NCBI GenBank assembly: GCA_002966495.1
Contig: CP016490.1
Location: 2,728,001 to 2,792,000 of the forward strand
From: Halomonas sp. GFAJ-1
GTDB taxonomy: Bacteria > Pseudomonadota > Gammaproteobacteria > Pseudomonadales > Halomonadaceae
Length of the DNA stretch: 64,000 bases
Reading direction: 5' to 3'
Part shown: one piece after another, positions 28,801 to 38,440 of the stretch
How the letters are laid out: every line of letters starts with the position of its first letter
Numbering within the stretch: position 1 is the first letter of the stretch
Notes under the pieces: model-generated
Told to the model about the DNA's origin: nothing
What the model saw: only the letters and a program-made list of their open reading frames with translations
Database searches by the model: none
Position numbers and translations under genes: made by a program

Positions 28801-29496
28801 GTGAACGATAACACCATGTCCATTCCCCACTTGATAATGAGTGCCAGTACGGTTGTTCAACTGGTGATGCTGCTACTAGTAGTGGGGTCAATCCTCTCGT
28901 GGGTGGTGATTTTCCAGCGCAGCATTGCGCTGCGTAAAGCAAAGCAAGAGTACAACCAATTTGAAGAGTCGTTCTGGTCTGGTGTCGACCTGAACGAGCT
29001 TTACCGAGAAATTCCAGCCGACGATCCGCGCCATGGTGCTGAGCATGTCTTTCAAGCAGGGTTTCGCGAGTTCAATCGGCTAATGCCTAAAACCCGCAAT
29101 GCTGACTCAGTATTGGATGGTGTTCAGCGTAGCATGCGCGTTGCATGGTCCCGTGAAGAAGACCGCTTAACCCAACATTTGGTTTTCCTGGCCACCGTCG
29201 CTTCAGCTAGCCCCTATATTGGCCTATTTGGCACCGTGTGGGGCATCATGGGTTCCTTCCAAGCGCTCTCCATGACACAGCAAGCCACCTTAGCAACGGT
29301 TGCGCCATGGATTGCAGAGGCCTTGATTGCGACAGCCATGGGGCTTTTTGCTGCTATCCCGGCGGTAATTTTTTATAACCGCCTGTCAAATGATGCGGCT
29401 CGTTTACTGGGCAAATATGAAGACTTTGCCGAAGAGTTTCACGCTATCTTGCACCGTAATCTGCAAGGCCGTGACGGCAAGCCTAACGCCAGTTAA
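28801..29496 (+). CDS. tolQ: Tol-Pal system proton channel subunit TolQ
   Basis: A 231-residue inner-membrane protein (E. coli 230) of the TolQ/ExbB/MotA family. GTG 28801 is chosen because GAGGG lies 5 nt upstream; ATGs at 28789 and 28816 are alternatives. One N-terminal helix (VVQLVMLLLVVGSILSWVVI) and two later helices with the SPYIGLFGTVWGIM signature are clear. With TolR it uses the proton gradient to drive TolA. Confidence 0.95.
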   Translation: MNDNTMSIPHLIMSASTVVQLVMLLLVVGSILSWVVIFQRSIALRKAKQEYNQFEESFWSGVDLNELYREIPADDPRHGAEHVFQAGFREFNRLMPKTRNADSVLDGVQRSMRVAWSREEDRLTQHLVFLATVASASPYIGLFGTVWGIMGSFQALSMTQQATLATVAPWIAEALIATAMGLFAAIPAVIFYNRLSNDAARLLGKYEDFAEEFHAILHRNLQGRDGKPNAS

Positions 29497-29507
29497 GGGA
29501 GTCTGCC

Positions 29508-29945
29508 ATGCAAGGTCCATTCAACCGTAGCGGCAAAAGCAAGCCGATGGGGGAAATCAACGTCGTCCCCTTTATCGACGTTATGTTGGTATTGCTGGTG
29601 ATATTTATGATCACCACCCCGTTGCTCACCCAAGGGGTAGACGTAGACTTGCCGCAAGTCACTTCTGAGCCAATCGAAACCCAAGAGGATAGCGACCCGA
29701 TCATCATCTCTGTTGATCGTGAGGGTAACTATTTTGTTACCTTGGGCGAAGACACATCCGTCGTCTCTCTTGATCAAATGGCTGAGCGGATTATCGCTAT
29801 TTTAGAACGCCGTCCTGGCACACCGGTCATGGTGCGCGGTGACCGTAACGTTCCTTATGGCCAAATTGTTCTGCTCATGAGTACGTTACAGCGCTCTGGC
29901 GTCGCTAATGTGGGGCTGCTTTCCGAGCCACCACAAGATGGGTAA
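29508..29945 (+). CDS. tolR: Tol-Pal system protein TolR
   Basis: A 145-residue ExbD/TolR protein. Its single N-terminal helix contains the essential proton-carrying aspartate (NVVPFIDVMLVLLVIFMI) and is followed by a periplasmic domain. The start lies 11 nt after tolQ, with a GGGAG site. Confidence 0.96.
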   Translation: MQGPFNRSGKSKPMGEINVVPFIDVMLVLLVIFMITTPLLTQGVDVDLPQVTSEPIETQEDSDPIIISVDREGNYFVTLGEDTSVVSLDQMAERIIAILERRPGTPVMVRGDRNVPYGQIVLLMSTLQRSGVANVGLLSEPPQDG

Positions 29946-29958
29946 AGGTAACGCACAG

Positions 29959-31041
29959 ATGGCTGCCGATACTCATCGAGACCCCCAAGACGTTGGCTAC
30001 ACGCTACCGGTCATTTTGGCTATTGCGGTGCATTTGATGGTAGTCGTATTTAGCTTGATCAGTTTGCCAACATCGACAGCAGAGCCCGACTCTTCTTCTA
30101 TTGTGCAGGCGACGCTTGTCAGTACAGAAACATTCACGGATCAGGCACAGCAGATTACGGAGCAGCAGGCGGCGCTGAGCAGAGCCGCAGCAGAGGCAGA
30201 GGCAGAGGAGGCTGAGCCAGAACCGGAGCCGGAACCTTCAACGGAACCCTCCCAAGAGGCTGCTCAACAGCAAGCAGCTGAGGAGGCAGCCCAGCGCGAG
30301 GCTCGGCAAGCCGAAGAGCAGCGTGCACTAGAAGAGGCCCAAGCCCAGGCTGAAGAAGAGGCTCAGCGGCGTGCTGAAGAGGCTCAACGTTTAGCACAAG
30401 AGCAGGAAGCCGAGGCGCAAGCGCGTGAGGAGGCTCAGCGCCAACGAGAAGCAGATGAGCAGCGTGTGCGTGAAGAGGCTGAGGCACAGCGCCAACGTGA
30501 AGCTGAAGAGCAGCGCGCCCGTGAAGAGGCTGAGGCACAGCGCCAACGTGAAGCTGAAGAGCAGCGCGCTCGTGAAGAGGCTGAGGCACAACGCCAGCGC
30601 GAAGCCGAGGCTCAGCGGGCTCGCGAAGAGGAGGCCCGGCGTGAACGTGAAGCCGAAGAGCGCCGTGCGGCAGAAGCAGCCGAAGCTGCTATGCAGCGTC
30701 AATTAGCCGGTGAAGCAGAGGCCGCAGCCAATGCTCAGCAAGCTCAGCAGGCTGCTAATAGCTTCATCAACATTGTTAGGCGTGCGGTAGAGCAGGCTTG
30801 GATAATACCGCCAGGTGCAAGTAATGCGATGAGTGCTACGATTCAAGTAAGGCTTGGGCCATCAGGTGAACTGTTGGCAACTTCTATTGTTACTTCAAGT
30901 GGCGATAGCACGTTTGACAGGTCTGCGATGCAGGCCGTCGAACAAGCTGCACCTTTCGGCGAGTTACGAGAATTGCCCGCCGATCAGCAGCGTAATTTAC
31001 GCCAATTTAATCTGCGATTTACCCCGGGGGATGTTCGCTGA
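29959..31041 (+). CDS. tolA: Tol-Pal system protein TolA (cell envelope energy transducer)
   Basis: A 360-residue TonB-like protein spanning the periplasm. ATG 29959 is used, with AAAGG upstream. One N-terminal helix ([19 protein letters not shown]) is followed by a long Ala/Glu/Gln/Arg-rich helical domain II and a globular C-terminal domain III ([19 protein letters not shown]). Domain II contains a 17-residue unit repeated three times, encoded by 51-bp tandem DNA repeats. Its stop overlaps tolB by 1 nt. Confidence 0.95.
   Translation: MAADTHRDPQDVGYTLPVILAIAVHLMVVVFSLISLPTSTAEPDSSSIVQATLVSTETFTDQAQQITEQQAALSRAAAEAEAEEAEPEPEPEPSTEPSQEAAQQQAAEEAAQREARQAEEQRALEEAQAQAEEEAQRRAEEAQRLAQEQEAEAQAREEAQRQREADEQRVREEAEAQRQREAEEQRAREEAEAQRQREAEEQRAREEAEAQRQREAEAQRAREEEARREREAEERRAAEAAEAAMQRQLAGEAEAAANAQQAQQAANSFINIVRRAVEQAWIIPPGASNAMSATIQVRLGPSGELLATSIVTSSGDSTFDRSAMQAVEQAAPFGELRELPADQQRNLRQFNLRFTPGDVR
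30472..30624 (+). repeat. Three 51-bp tandem repeats inside tolA
   Basis: Units at 30472-30522, 30523-30573 and 30574-30624. The first two are identical but for one base; the third has a few changes. A worn, shorter unit lies upstream (30427-30471). Each encodes [17 protein letters not shown] or a close variant. Such in-frame repeats can expand or contract by slippage and alter rod length. Confidence 0.92.
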
Positions 31042-32327
31042 TGCAAACCTTTAGCAAAGTGTGGCTGTTTTGCGTATTGCTGTTTGTCAGCAGTGCAGTA
31101 CATGCAAATCTTACGATCGAAATAACGCGTGGGAGTGATCAAGCGCTCCCCATTGGCGTGGTGCCTTTTGCTGGCGGTGACGATATGCCAGAAGACATTG
31201 CCCAAATTATTCACGATAACCTAGAACGAAGCGGGTTCTTCTCACCGCTTGAGCGTAGCGCAATGTTTGACCGCCCAAGCCAAGCCAGCGAGGTTGAATT
31301 CGGCACATGGCGTTCGCTGGATGTACGCTACCTGGTGGTTGGGCGCGCCCAGCAAACCGGTAGCGGCTACCAGCTACAGTTCGATTTAATGGATATCAGT
31401 GGTCAACGCCGCATAATTAGTGAAACGGTTACCGCCGACGCAAACGACCTACGCGGTGCAGCTCACTACATTAGCGACCAGATTTTCGAGGCAATCACCG
31501 ATATCCGAGGCGCTTTCTCAACGCGCATTGCTTATGTTACGGCTCAGGGGCTTGGTGACAATATGCAGTTCGGCCTTTATGTGGCTGATGCTGATGGTCG
31601 TAATAGCAAACAAGTGCTTACCTCTGATCAGCCGATCATGTCACCTTCATGGTCGCCAGATGGCAGAAAGCTTGCCTATGTATCTTTTGAAACCGAGCGC
31701 CCTGCTATATATATCCAAGATGTAGCCACCGGGCAGCGGGTGCAAGCCACCTCATTTGAGGGCATCAACGGAGCACCTACCTGGTCGCCCGATGGCCGAC
31801 GTATAGCCATGTCGCTCTCTAAAGATGGCCAGCCAGAAATTTATATTCTGGACGTTGCTAATCGCTCTGTTGAGCGTATTACCCAAAGCAGCAGCATTGA
31901 TACTGAGCCTGCTTGGGCGCCCGATGGCCGCAGCCTTATCTTCACTTCTGACCGCAGTGGCGGCCCGCAGATCTATCGCCACGTATTAGGCAGCGGAGAA
32001 ACAAATCGCGTTACGTTTACGGGCAATTACAACGCCCGTGCTCGTTACTCGCCAGACGGTGAACAGATATTTTTAATTCACCGCTCAAGCCGTGGTTACC
32101 AAGTCGCACGCCAGGAACTCGATGGAGGTCGCTTAGTTGTATTAAGTGAATCTACAAGAGATGAATCTCCTAGTGTTGCTCCGAACGGGACCATGGTAAT
32201 CTTCGCTACCCAACAGGGTAACAATGGGGTGCTGAGTGCTGTATCGGCCGATGGTCGCTCGTCATTTAGATTACCCGCAGCACAAGGTGATGTCCGCGAT
32301 CCCGCGTGGTCACCTTTCTTAAATTGA
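31041..32327 (+). CDS. tolB: Tol-Pal system beta-propeller protein TolB
   Basis: A 428-residue periplasmic protein with a signal peptide ([16 protein letters not shown]). An N-terminal alpha/beta domain precedes a six-bladed propeller whose repeats are easy to see ([59 protein letters not shown]). It binds Pal and TolA at the outer membrane. The start overlaps the tolA stop (TGATG). Confidence 0.97.
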   Translation: MQTFSKVWLFCVLLFVSSAVHANLTIEITRGSDQALPIGVVPFAGGDDMPEDIAQIIHDNLERSGFFSPLERSAMFDRPSQASEVEFGTWRSLDVRYLVVGRAQQTGSGYQLQFDLMDISGQRRIISETVTADANDLRGAAHYISDQIFEAITDIRGAFSTRIAYVTAQGLGDNMQFGLYVADADGRNSKQVLTSDQPIMSPSWSPDGRKLAYVSFETERPAIYIQDVATGQRVQATSFEGINGAPTWSPDGRRIAMSLSKDGQPEIYILDVANRSVERITQSSSIDTEPAWAPDGRSLIFTSDRSGGPQIYRHVLGSGETNRVTFTGNYNARARYSPDGEQIFLIHRSSRGYQVARQELDGGRLVVLSESTRDESPSVAPNGTMVIFATQQGNNGVLSAVSADGRSSFRLPAAQGDVRDPAWSPFLN

Positions 32328-32373
32328 TCTTGAACCGCATTTGTTTTCTGTTTTTCAGGCAAGGAGTCTGATT

Positions 32374-32916
32374 ATGCAACTTAAACCGTTGGCTCGCTCA
32401 TTGGCAGTAGCGTTATCTATCGTAGTTATCGCTGGCTGTTCCAGCACCGGCGGGACTCAAGATGGTGACTCATACGGCAGCCAAGATGGCAGCAGCATGG
32501 GCTCTACCACGGGTGTTGGCACTAGTGGCCAATACGGCTCCACGTCAGGCTCTGGTGCAGGTGCCGGTCAGCAAGCTGACTCGCGTATCCCTGAGGTACG
32601 CACCATTTACTTCGACTTCGACCGCGATACCATCAAGGGCGAATACGAGTCAGTGGTAATGGCGCATGCTCGCTACCTGCGCGCTAATCCAAATGCACAA
32701 GTTGTACTACACGGCCATACTGATGAGCGTGGCACGCGTGAATACAACATGGCACTGGGTGAGCGTCGCGCAGGAGCCGTTCAGCGCTTCCTGAATATTC
32801 AAGGTGTATCACCTTCACAAATGAGCGTGGTTAGCTATGGTGAAGAGCGCCCAGCTGCAAGCGGACAAACTGAAAGCGCGTACTCACAGAATCGCCGCGT
32901 TGTGTTCAATTATTGA
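32374..32916 (+). CDS. pal: Peptidoglycan-associated lipoprotein Pal
   Basis: A 180-residue outer-membrane lipoprotein. ATG 32374 has AAGGAG upstream. The lipobox is VIAGC. A Gly/Ser/Gln-rich linker of about 45 residues follows, longer than in E. coli Pal. The OmpA-like peptidoglycan-binding domain follows (IYFDFDRDTIKGEY, HGHTDERGTREYNMALGERR). It anchors the Tol system to the wall. Confidence 0.97.
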   Translation: MQLKPLARSLAVALSIVVIAGCSSTGGTQDGDSYGSQDGSSMGSTTGVGTSGQYGSTSGSGAGAGQQADSRIPEVRTIYFDFDRDTIKGEYESVVMAHARYLRANPNAQVVLHGHTDERGTREYNMALGERRAGAVQRFLNIQGVSPSQMSVVSYGEERPAASGQTESAYSQNRRVVFNY

Positions 32917-32968
32917 TGGCGTTGGCGTGCTAAAGACACGCCAATAGCGTACTACCTACGGAGTCATC

Positions 32969-33763
32969 ATGAATCACAGTCTCAAACGCTATTTTGAGAG
33001 GCTGTGCGGTGCGGGAGCCTTAGTGCTCCCGCTGTCCGTATTGCCCCTGATCGCTGTTGCTCAGCAGCCGCTTGTTCAAGATCTCTCCTCGGGCTCTTCC
33101 AGCGGTTTTTATCATCAGACCCAACGCCAAGAAGCCTCAGGCGGAAACTTGGTGCTTTTTAACCAAGTTCAAGAGCACCAGCAGGAAATTCAACAGCTGC
33201 GTGGCCAAATTGAAGAACTGCGCCATCAGCTGGAACAGTTACGTCGCCAATCTCAGCAGCAGTATTTAGATATTGAAGACCGCTTAATGAGTAGTGGCCC
33301 CAGTCAAATTGAGCAATCTACTCCGCAGGTCGAGCCTGAAGCAGCGGAGCAGGTGGTTAACGCGCCTTCGGCACGCAACGTCAGTGAAGATGTCCAGGCG
33401 GACTACCAAGCGGCATTTGCTCATGTGCAAGCAAGACGCTTTAGCGACGCCATTGCTGCTTTTGAAGCATTTGTGGCTGACCATCCCGACAGTAGCCTGA
33501 CCGCCAATGGCCACTATTGGCTGGGTGAGCTTTATGCCGCTGAAGGCGAACTAAGTTCAGCGGATGAAGCCTTTAGCCGTGTAATAGAGCAGTACAGCAG
33601 TAGCAGCAAAGTACCCGATGCACTTTACAAACTGGGGCTTGTAAAAGCACGCCAGGGCGAGGCTGAACGCAGCAGAGAACTGCTTGAGCAAGTGCGCGAT
33701 GACTATCCGCAAAGTAGTGCTGCCGGTCTCGCGAATGATTTTCTCCGTCAGTCTGCTGGATAA
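32969..33763 (+). CDS. cpoB: Cell division coordinator CpoB (YbgF)
   Basis: A 264-residue periplasmic protein with a signal peptide ending near IAVAQQ. A trimerising coiled coil rich in Gln/Glu/Leu (VQEHQQEIQQLRGQIEELR) is followed by TPR repeats (DYQAAFAHVQARRFSDAIAAF, GHYWLGELYAAEGELSSA). It coordinates peptidoglycan synthesis with outer-membrane constriction via TolA. It is the last gene of the Tol-Pal cluster. Confidence 0.93.
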   Translation: MNHSLKRYFERLCGAGALVLPLSVLPLIAVAQQPLVQDLSSGSSSGFYHQTQRQEASGGNLVLFNQVQEHQQEIQQLRGQIEELRHQLEQLRRQSQQQYLDIEDRLMSSGPSQIEQSTPQVEPEAAEQVVNAPSARNVSEDVQADYQAAFAHVQARRFSDAIAAFEAFVADHPDSSLTANGHYWLGELYAAEGELSSADEAFSRVIEQYSSSSKVPDALYKLGLVKARQGEAERSRELLEQVRDDYPQSSAAGLANDFLRQSAG

Positions 33764-33797
33764 CCCTGTTTAATTTTTTTCGCTTCAAGGAAACCTC

Positions 33798-34559
33798 ATG
33801 AGCTGCAAAATCGACTATCAACCAACGGCCAACCTGTTAGAAAATCGCGTCGTGTTGGTAACCGGTGCGGGTGACGGTATTGGCCGCGCTGCGGCGCTAA
33901 GCTATGCCCGCCATGGGGCAACGGTTGTGCTATTAGGGCGTACCATCGCAAAACTTGAAAGCGTTTACGATGAAATTGAAGCTGCAGGAGGGCCACAACC
34001 AGCCATTTTTCCGCTGAACTTTGAGGGCGCGACGCTCAAAGACTTCCATGACATGGCTGAAACGCTGGATAAGGAGTTTGGACGCTTAGATGGGCTGCTT
34101 CACAACGCCGGGTTGCTGGGAAGGATTACGCCCTTTGAGCAGTATAATCCCGAGCTGTGGGAGCAGGTGATGCAGGTAAATATCAATGGGCCTATTTGGA
34201 TGACGCAAGCCCTATTACCATTGCTGCAACAATCCAAAGATGCATCGGTTATCTTCACTTCATCAAGCGTAGGTCGTAAAGGGCGTGCTTATTGGGGAGC
34301 GTATTCGGTTTCTAAGTTCGCCACTGAGGGATTTGCTGAAGTGTTGGCCGATGAGCTGGAAAATCAGGCAAATGTACGCGTTAATACCCTTAATCCGGGT
34401 GCAACGCGCACTCAAATGCGCCGCTCCGCGTTTCCGGGTGAAGATGCCACGACGCTGCGTACACCAGAAGAAATCATGCCAACTTACCTTTGGTTAATGG
34501 GCCCAGATAGCACCGGCGTTAGTGGCCAAAAACTAGATGCCCAACCGCCTCGCGTTTAA
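33798..34559 (+). CDS. yciK: Short-chain dehydrogenase/reductase, YciK family
   Basis: A 253-residue SDR oxidoreductase. It shows the cofactor loop VTGAGDGIGRAAAL, the NAG motif (LLHNAGLLG) and the catalytic YSVSK (Y-x-x-x-K). The sequence resembles E. coli YciK. In Pseudomonas a yciK-like gene is co-oriented with ubiG and mupP; here it converges on them. Substrate unknown. Confidence 0.9.
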   Translation: MSCKIDYQPTANLLENRVVLVTGAGDGIGRAAALSYARHGATVVLLGRTIAKLESVYDEIEAAGGPQPAIFPLNFEGATLKDFHDMAETLDKEFGRLDGLLHNAGLLGRITPFEQYNPELWEQVMQVNINGPIWMTQALLPLLQQSKDASVIFTSSSVGRKGRAYWGAYSVSKFATEGFAEVLADELENQANVRVNTLNPGATRTQMRRSAFPGEDATTLRTPEEIMPTYLWLMGPDSTGVSGQKLDAQPPRV

Positions 34560-34607
34560 CAACATCAGAGGCGGGGTTAGCAAGGTGCTCTAAACGTTAT
34601 TGCTTAC

Positions 34608-35300
34608 TTATTGATTAGCAGTGTGATGAAACGCGTTTAGAGCATCAACCAAATCTTCACACGTTTCAAACCAGATATCAGCGGGCCACTGTTGATAGTT
34701 ATCCTCCTCACTAATGTAGCCATAGCCAACCGCGACGGCCGTCATTCCCGCCGCTTTAGCTGCGTCTATATCACGCACGTGGTCACCGACATACCAGCAC
34801 GCTTGTGGGGCTACGCCAAGACGGTGCGCTGCTTCCCAAAGTGGTTCAGGGGCGGGCTTCTTCACGCTAAGGTCATCAGCGCAGAGTAGTGCGCCTGGCT
34901 TTAATGCTAGAGCATCAAGTAAGGGCAGGGTATAGCGTCTAGGTTTATTAGTAACAATTCCCCATAAACGCGCTTGTGCGTGCCAGCGGGTTAGCCACTG
35001 ATCCAGCGGTTTGAAGACCTGACTATGCACCGCCACGGCTTGTTCGTAGGCATCCAGTAGATACTCTCGCGCTGTATCGTGCGCCTGGCTACCACTTTCA
35101 AGACCAATCGCCAGTGTCACCAGCGCACTCCCGCCATTGGATACCTGCCCACGAATTTGTTCATATGCCAGCGGCGCTAGCCCATGGTGCTGCCTTAAGG
35201 CATTCGTTGCTTGTGCTAAATCTGGCGCCGTATCCACTAACGTGCCATCCAAATCGAACAGCACGGCCTCAGGCACTGCAGTTGGAAGTGTCGATGGCAT
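34608..35300 (-). CDS. mupP: HAD-family phosphatase, MupP/Gph type
   Basis: A 230-residue HAD hydrolase with motif I FDLDGTLVDTAPD, motif II IVTNKP, and motifs III/IV KKPAPEP and VGDHVRDIDAAKAAGM. Both phosphoglycolate phosphatase (Gph) and N-acetylmuramic acid 6-phosphate phosphatase (MupP) look like this. The position immediately after ubiG, next to yciK, matches the Pseudomonas mupP locus and favours a wall-recycling role. Its ATG abuts the ubiG stop. Confidence 0.75.
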   Translation of the reverse strand: MPSTLPTAVPEAVLFDLDGTLVDTAPDLAQATNALRQHHGLAPLAYEQIRGQVSNGGSALVTLAIGLESGSQAHDTAREYLLDAYEQAVAVHSQVFKPLDQWLTRWHAQARLWGIVTNKPRRYTLPLLDALALKPGALLCADDLSVKKPAPEPLWEAAHRLGVAPQACWYVGDHVRDIDAAKAAGMTAVAVGYGYISEEDNYQQWPADIWFETCEDLVDALNAFHHTANQ

Positions 35301-36044
35301 TTATTGGCTCACTTTGCGGCAATACATCATGTAGTTAACTGATACATCATTGGCTACTAGTCGATAACGCCGGGTTAATGGGTTGTAGGTAAGCCCTGTT
35401 TGTTCCCGTACCTCAAGCCCTGATATCCGTGACCAAGCGGCCATTTCAGAGGGGCGAATAAATTTTGCGTAATCATGGGTACCGCGAGGTAATAATCTCA
35501 GCAGATACTCAGCGCCCAGAATCGCAAAGGCATAAGATTTAGGGGTACGGTTTAAGGTGGAGAAGAATACGTACCCCCCAGGGCGTACTAATTGGCTACA
35601 AGCACGAATGACAGAAGCGGGGTCTGGAACGTGTTCTAGCATTTCCATGCAGGTAATGATGTCAAATTGGCCTGGCTGTTCATCAGCTAAGGCTTCAACG
35701 CTAATGTTGCGGTAGTCAATTTCCACGCCGCTTGCCTCAGCATGTAAACGTGCGACGCCTAACGGGGCTTCACCTAGATCGATTCCGGTAACCTTGGCGC
35801 CACGATGCGCCATTGACTCGCTTAATATGCCGCCGCCGCAGCCGACATCGAGCACACGTTTTCCAGCCAGGCCAGAACGGGCATCAATAAAATCAAGTCG
35901 TAAGGGATTAATGTCGTGCAGAGGCTTGAATTCGCTCTGCGGATCCCACCAACGGCTCGCGAGCGCTTCAAATTTAGCAACTTCCGCTGCATCGACGTTG
36001 CCTTGATAGCGATGAGCAGTGCTATCCTGAGGTGACGCTTGCAT
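35301..36044 (-). CDS. ubiG: Ubiquinone biosynthesis O-methyltransferase UbiG
   Basis: A 247-residue SAM-dependent methyltransferase for both O-methylation steps of ubiquinone. ATG 36044 has AAGGAG at 8 nt; GTG 36053 overlaps that site and is rejected. Visible are the SAM-binding [16 protein letters not shown], the [16 protein letters not shown] acidic segment and the [16 protein letters not shown] motif. It forms an operon with the phosphatase gene downstream (no gap). Confidence 0.95.
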   Translation of the reverse strand: MQASPQDSTAHRYQGNVDAAEVAKFEALASRWWDPQSEFKPLHDINPLRLDFIDARSGLAGKRVLDVGCGGGILSESMAHRGAKVTGIDLGEAPLGVARLHAEASGVEIDYRNISVEALADEQPGQFDIITCMEMLEHVPDPASVIRACSQLVRPGGYVFFSTLNRTPKSYAFAILGAEYLLRLLPRGTHDYAKFIRPSEMAAWSRISGLEVREQTGLTYNPLTRRYRLVANDVSVNYMMYCRKVSQ

Positions 36045-36084
36045 ATTTTGCACTCCTTAGCCTAAAGGGGATTTGTCTGTCAGC

Positions 36085-36122
36085 ATATGCCAGGATGCTA
36101 TCGCCTTCGCTTGTTGGCATAT
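36085..36122. promoter_or_regulatory. Inverted repeat in the ubiG / UGD-like divergent region
   Basis: 8-nt arms ATATGCCA and TGGCATAT with a 22-nt centre lie between the divergent genes, about 40 nt upstream of ubiG. A possible operator; no known regulator motif was recognised. Confidence 0.35.
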
Positions 36123-36263
36123 CAAGTAGCAAGGTGGCATCCGGCCATTCGTTCAGTATTATGTCATTCTAACCACTCCGGGGGCGGAACGCATGAAAAG
36201 GAACTTTGCATGATCCATAACAGCCTATTTTCCCGAATATTATCCTGTCGGGGAGCGTGAGCG

Positions 36264-37562
36264 ATGCGTGTATTACTCCATGGTAGTGAACTAAGTGCTG
36301 CAACAGCCGCCGCCGCGTTAGCCTGGGTTGGCCATCACGTCGACTGGCTGCTGCATGAAGAGGCTCAGTGGGCCGCGCTTTCAAAAGAAGACTGGTTGCG
36401 TCGCGAACCCGAGCTTATGACACATATTGAGCAAGCTTTCTCCAGCGGCACGCTGCGAATTATCGAAACGCTTGAACAAGCCAACACTCCCGATGTGATA
36501 TGGCTTGCGTTATCGCCTGGGCAGCGTCAATCAGCTAATACGTTACTTCAGCACCCCATGTTTGAGTCGCATAGTGGCGCTGTATTAATTAATAACTCGA
36601 CCTTCCCGGTCGGTGAAACCGAGCGACTCCATGCCGTCATGGGCGCTCAGCACAGCAGCGTTGCGCTGCCTGACACCCTTGAAGAGGGCCGAGCTTGGGC
36701 ATCATTTACCCGCCCAGTACGATGGCTGTTGGGCTGTGATGACGCCATGGGGGAACAAGTAGCCCGGGAGTTACTGCGTGCTTTTAATCGACGCAGCGAA
36801 GTATTTCAGAGGATGCCTTGCCGGGCAGCCGAACTAACCAAGCTTGCTATTAATGGCATGTTAGCGACACGCATAAGCTATATGAATGAAATTGCGGGCC
36901 TAGCAGATACGCTTGGCGTTGATGTGGAGCACGTTCGTCAAGGAATGGGCGCAGATACCCGCATCGGGTTTGAGTATTTGTACCCAGGCTGTGGTTTCGG
37001 TGGGCCTAATTTCTCCCGTGATTTGATGCGCCTAGCAGATGTTCAGTCGGCAAGTGGTAGATATTCAGCGCTGCTTGAGCAGGTAATGGATATTAACGAA
37101 CAGAAAAAAGAGACGCTGTTCAGAAAACTATGGACTGCCTTTGAAGGCAATTTGGCGGGTAAAACGATCGCCATTTGGGGAGCTGCTTTTAAACCTGGTA
37201 CTGCGCGTATTGATCATGCACCGGTACTAACTCTGCTTGAAGCTCTTTGGGCACAGGGTGTTAAGGTAAGGCTGCATGACCCCGCGGCTATCCCGGCTTT
37301 GTATGCGGCAGTGGGCGAACGTGACGATTTAACCACCTTCGAAGGGGATCCTTATGAAGCCTGTGAGAGCGCTGATGCACTGATGCTCGTCACAGAGTGG
37401 AAATCCTATTGGAACCCTGACTGGCATCGTTTAGCCTCATTACTAAGCGCTAAGTTAGTGCTCGATGGGCGTAATATCTACGACCCAGCCTTCGTAGCAA
37501 GCTGTGGCTTACGCTATAGAGGGATCGGGCGACGTGCCGACCCGACCACTTTTGAGGAATAA
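36264..37562 (+). CDS. UDP-glucose/GDP-mannose dehydrogenase family protein lacking the catalytic Cys
   Basis: A 432-residue protein with the full layout of nucleotide-sugar dehydrogenases. The central helix (ELTKLAINGMLATRISYMNEI) keeps the conserved Lys and Asn, and a C-terminal domain (IWGAAFKPGTARIDHAP) is present. The N-terminal dinucleotide loop is badly eroded (HGSELSAATAAAALAWVGH in place of GxGxxG). The active-site segment reads GCGFGGPNFSRD where GxGyGGSCFPKD is expected, so the nucleophilic Cys is Asn. It is unlikely to oxidise a nucleotide sugar; a binding or scaffold role is possible. It starts a same-strand run leading into tamA and tamB; the next gene is 2 nt away. Confidence 0.85.
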   Translation: MRVLLHGSELSAATAAAALAWVGHHVDWLLHEEAQWAALSKEDWLRREPELMTHIEQAFSSGTLRIIETLEQANTPDVIWLALSPGQRQSANTLLQHPMFESHSGAVLINNSTFPVGETERLHAVMGAQHSSVALPDTLEEGRAWASFTRPVRWLLGCDDAMGEQVARELLRAFNRRSEVFQRMPCRAAELTKLAINGMLATRISYMNEIAGLADTLGVDVEHVRQGMGADTRIGFEYLYPGCGFGGPNFSRDLMRLADVQSASGRYSALLEQVMDINEQKKETLFRKLWTAFEGNLAGKTIAIWGAAFKPGTARIDHAPVLTLLEALWAQGVKVRLHDPAAIPALYAAVGERDDLTTFEGDPYEACESADALMLVTEWKSYWNPDWHRLASLLSAKLVLDGRNIYDPAFVASCGLRYRGIGRRADPTTFEE

Positions 37563-37564
37563 CC

Positions 37565-38398
37565 ATGCCTAATAGCTCTTCGTCCCAGCGCATTGTTCCC
37601 GATGTGGATCAAAGTTTGACCGCGCGACACTTGCGTCACCGCAGGGGGCCAAGGCTATGGCCATTGTGGCTGGTTATGATAGTGATCATTATTGCGTTGG
37701 GTGCAGCTGCCGTCAGCCTTTGGTACGAGCGTGAGCGCTTGTTAAGTGAGTTTAACCGCGTAAGCGGTGAAGTCTCTAACCTTCACGCTAGGCTAGACTC
37801 GGGTGACACGGACACCCAGGATACGATAACCTTTGTACAAGCACAGGTGGCAACGCTGTTCCAAGAACAGGAGCAGCTAGCAATGGTAGTGACTAATACG
37901 CGTGAAGAGCTCTATGGCTTGTTAACGGCTAATGAAGAACTTGTTTCAAACGATGCAGTGAGTTCGCTTTCGCAGTCACTTGAACAGTTTCGGGAACAGG
38001 CAAGCCTTCGTGATGGACAGCTAGCAGCTATTCGTGCGTCCCTAGATGCGCTGGAGCAGTCGGGCACTTCAGGTCGGCAAAACTTACTTGAAGAGGTCTC
38101 TCATCTGGAAGAGAACACAGCACAGCGCTTAGCAGCACTTGAGCGCCAGCTGGCGAGCGAAAGCGATGAACTAGAAGCTGAGTTTGCTCGCTGGCGTGAA
38201 GCAACTGATCAGCAGTTAAGTACGCTTTCCTCAACCATTGAGAATTTAAGCACTGCGGAGTCGCCGGCAGCGACCCAGGCATCTCTGGAAGAACTAGAGC
38301 AGCAGTGGTCACAGCGGATAATTACTTTAGAAAGCGACATTCGGCAAGTACGCCAAGCACAGCTTGCTTTTAGTGCGCAGATGGAAATGCTCCGGTAG
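37565..38398 (+). CDS. Membrane-anchored coiled-coil protein, function unknown
   Basis: A 277-residue protein not recognised as a known family. A basic N-terminal stretch (RHLRHRRGPRLW) is followed by one transmembrane helix (PLWLVMIVIIIALGAAAVSL) and about 210 residues of heptad-like, Glu/Gln/Ser-rich coiled coil. Topology suggests an inner-membrane anchor with a periplasmic rod. GAGGAAT lies before ATG, 2 nt after the UGD-like stop, so the two are surely co-transcribed. A link with envelope assembly is inferred from tamAB downstream. Confidence 0.85.
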   Translation: MPNSSSSQRIVPDVDQSLTARHLRHRRGPRLWPLWLVMIVIIIALGAAAVSLWYERERLLSEFNRVSGEVSNLHARLDSGDTDTQDTITFVQAQVATLFQEQEQLAMVVTNTREELYGLLTANEELVSNDAVSSLSQSLEQFREQASLRDGQLAAIRASLDALEQSGTSGRQNLLEEVSHLEENTAQRLAALERQLASESDELEAEFARWREATDQQLSTLSSTIENLSTAESPAATQASLEELEQQWSQRIITLESDIRQVRQAQLAFSAQMEMLR

Positions 38399-38440
38399 AA
38401 AATGCCTACCGAATTGCTGATTTAGTTAGGGATGAAAGGT

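Noticed and set aside
30427..30624. Repeat array in tolA considered as CRISPR-like
   Set aside because: Units are contiguous, in frame and without spacers; no cas gene is nearby.
30155..30702. Long minus-strand reading frames opposite tolA
   Set aside because: They result from the repetitive, GC-biased codons of the TolA rod; they lack ribosome-binding sites and resemble no family.
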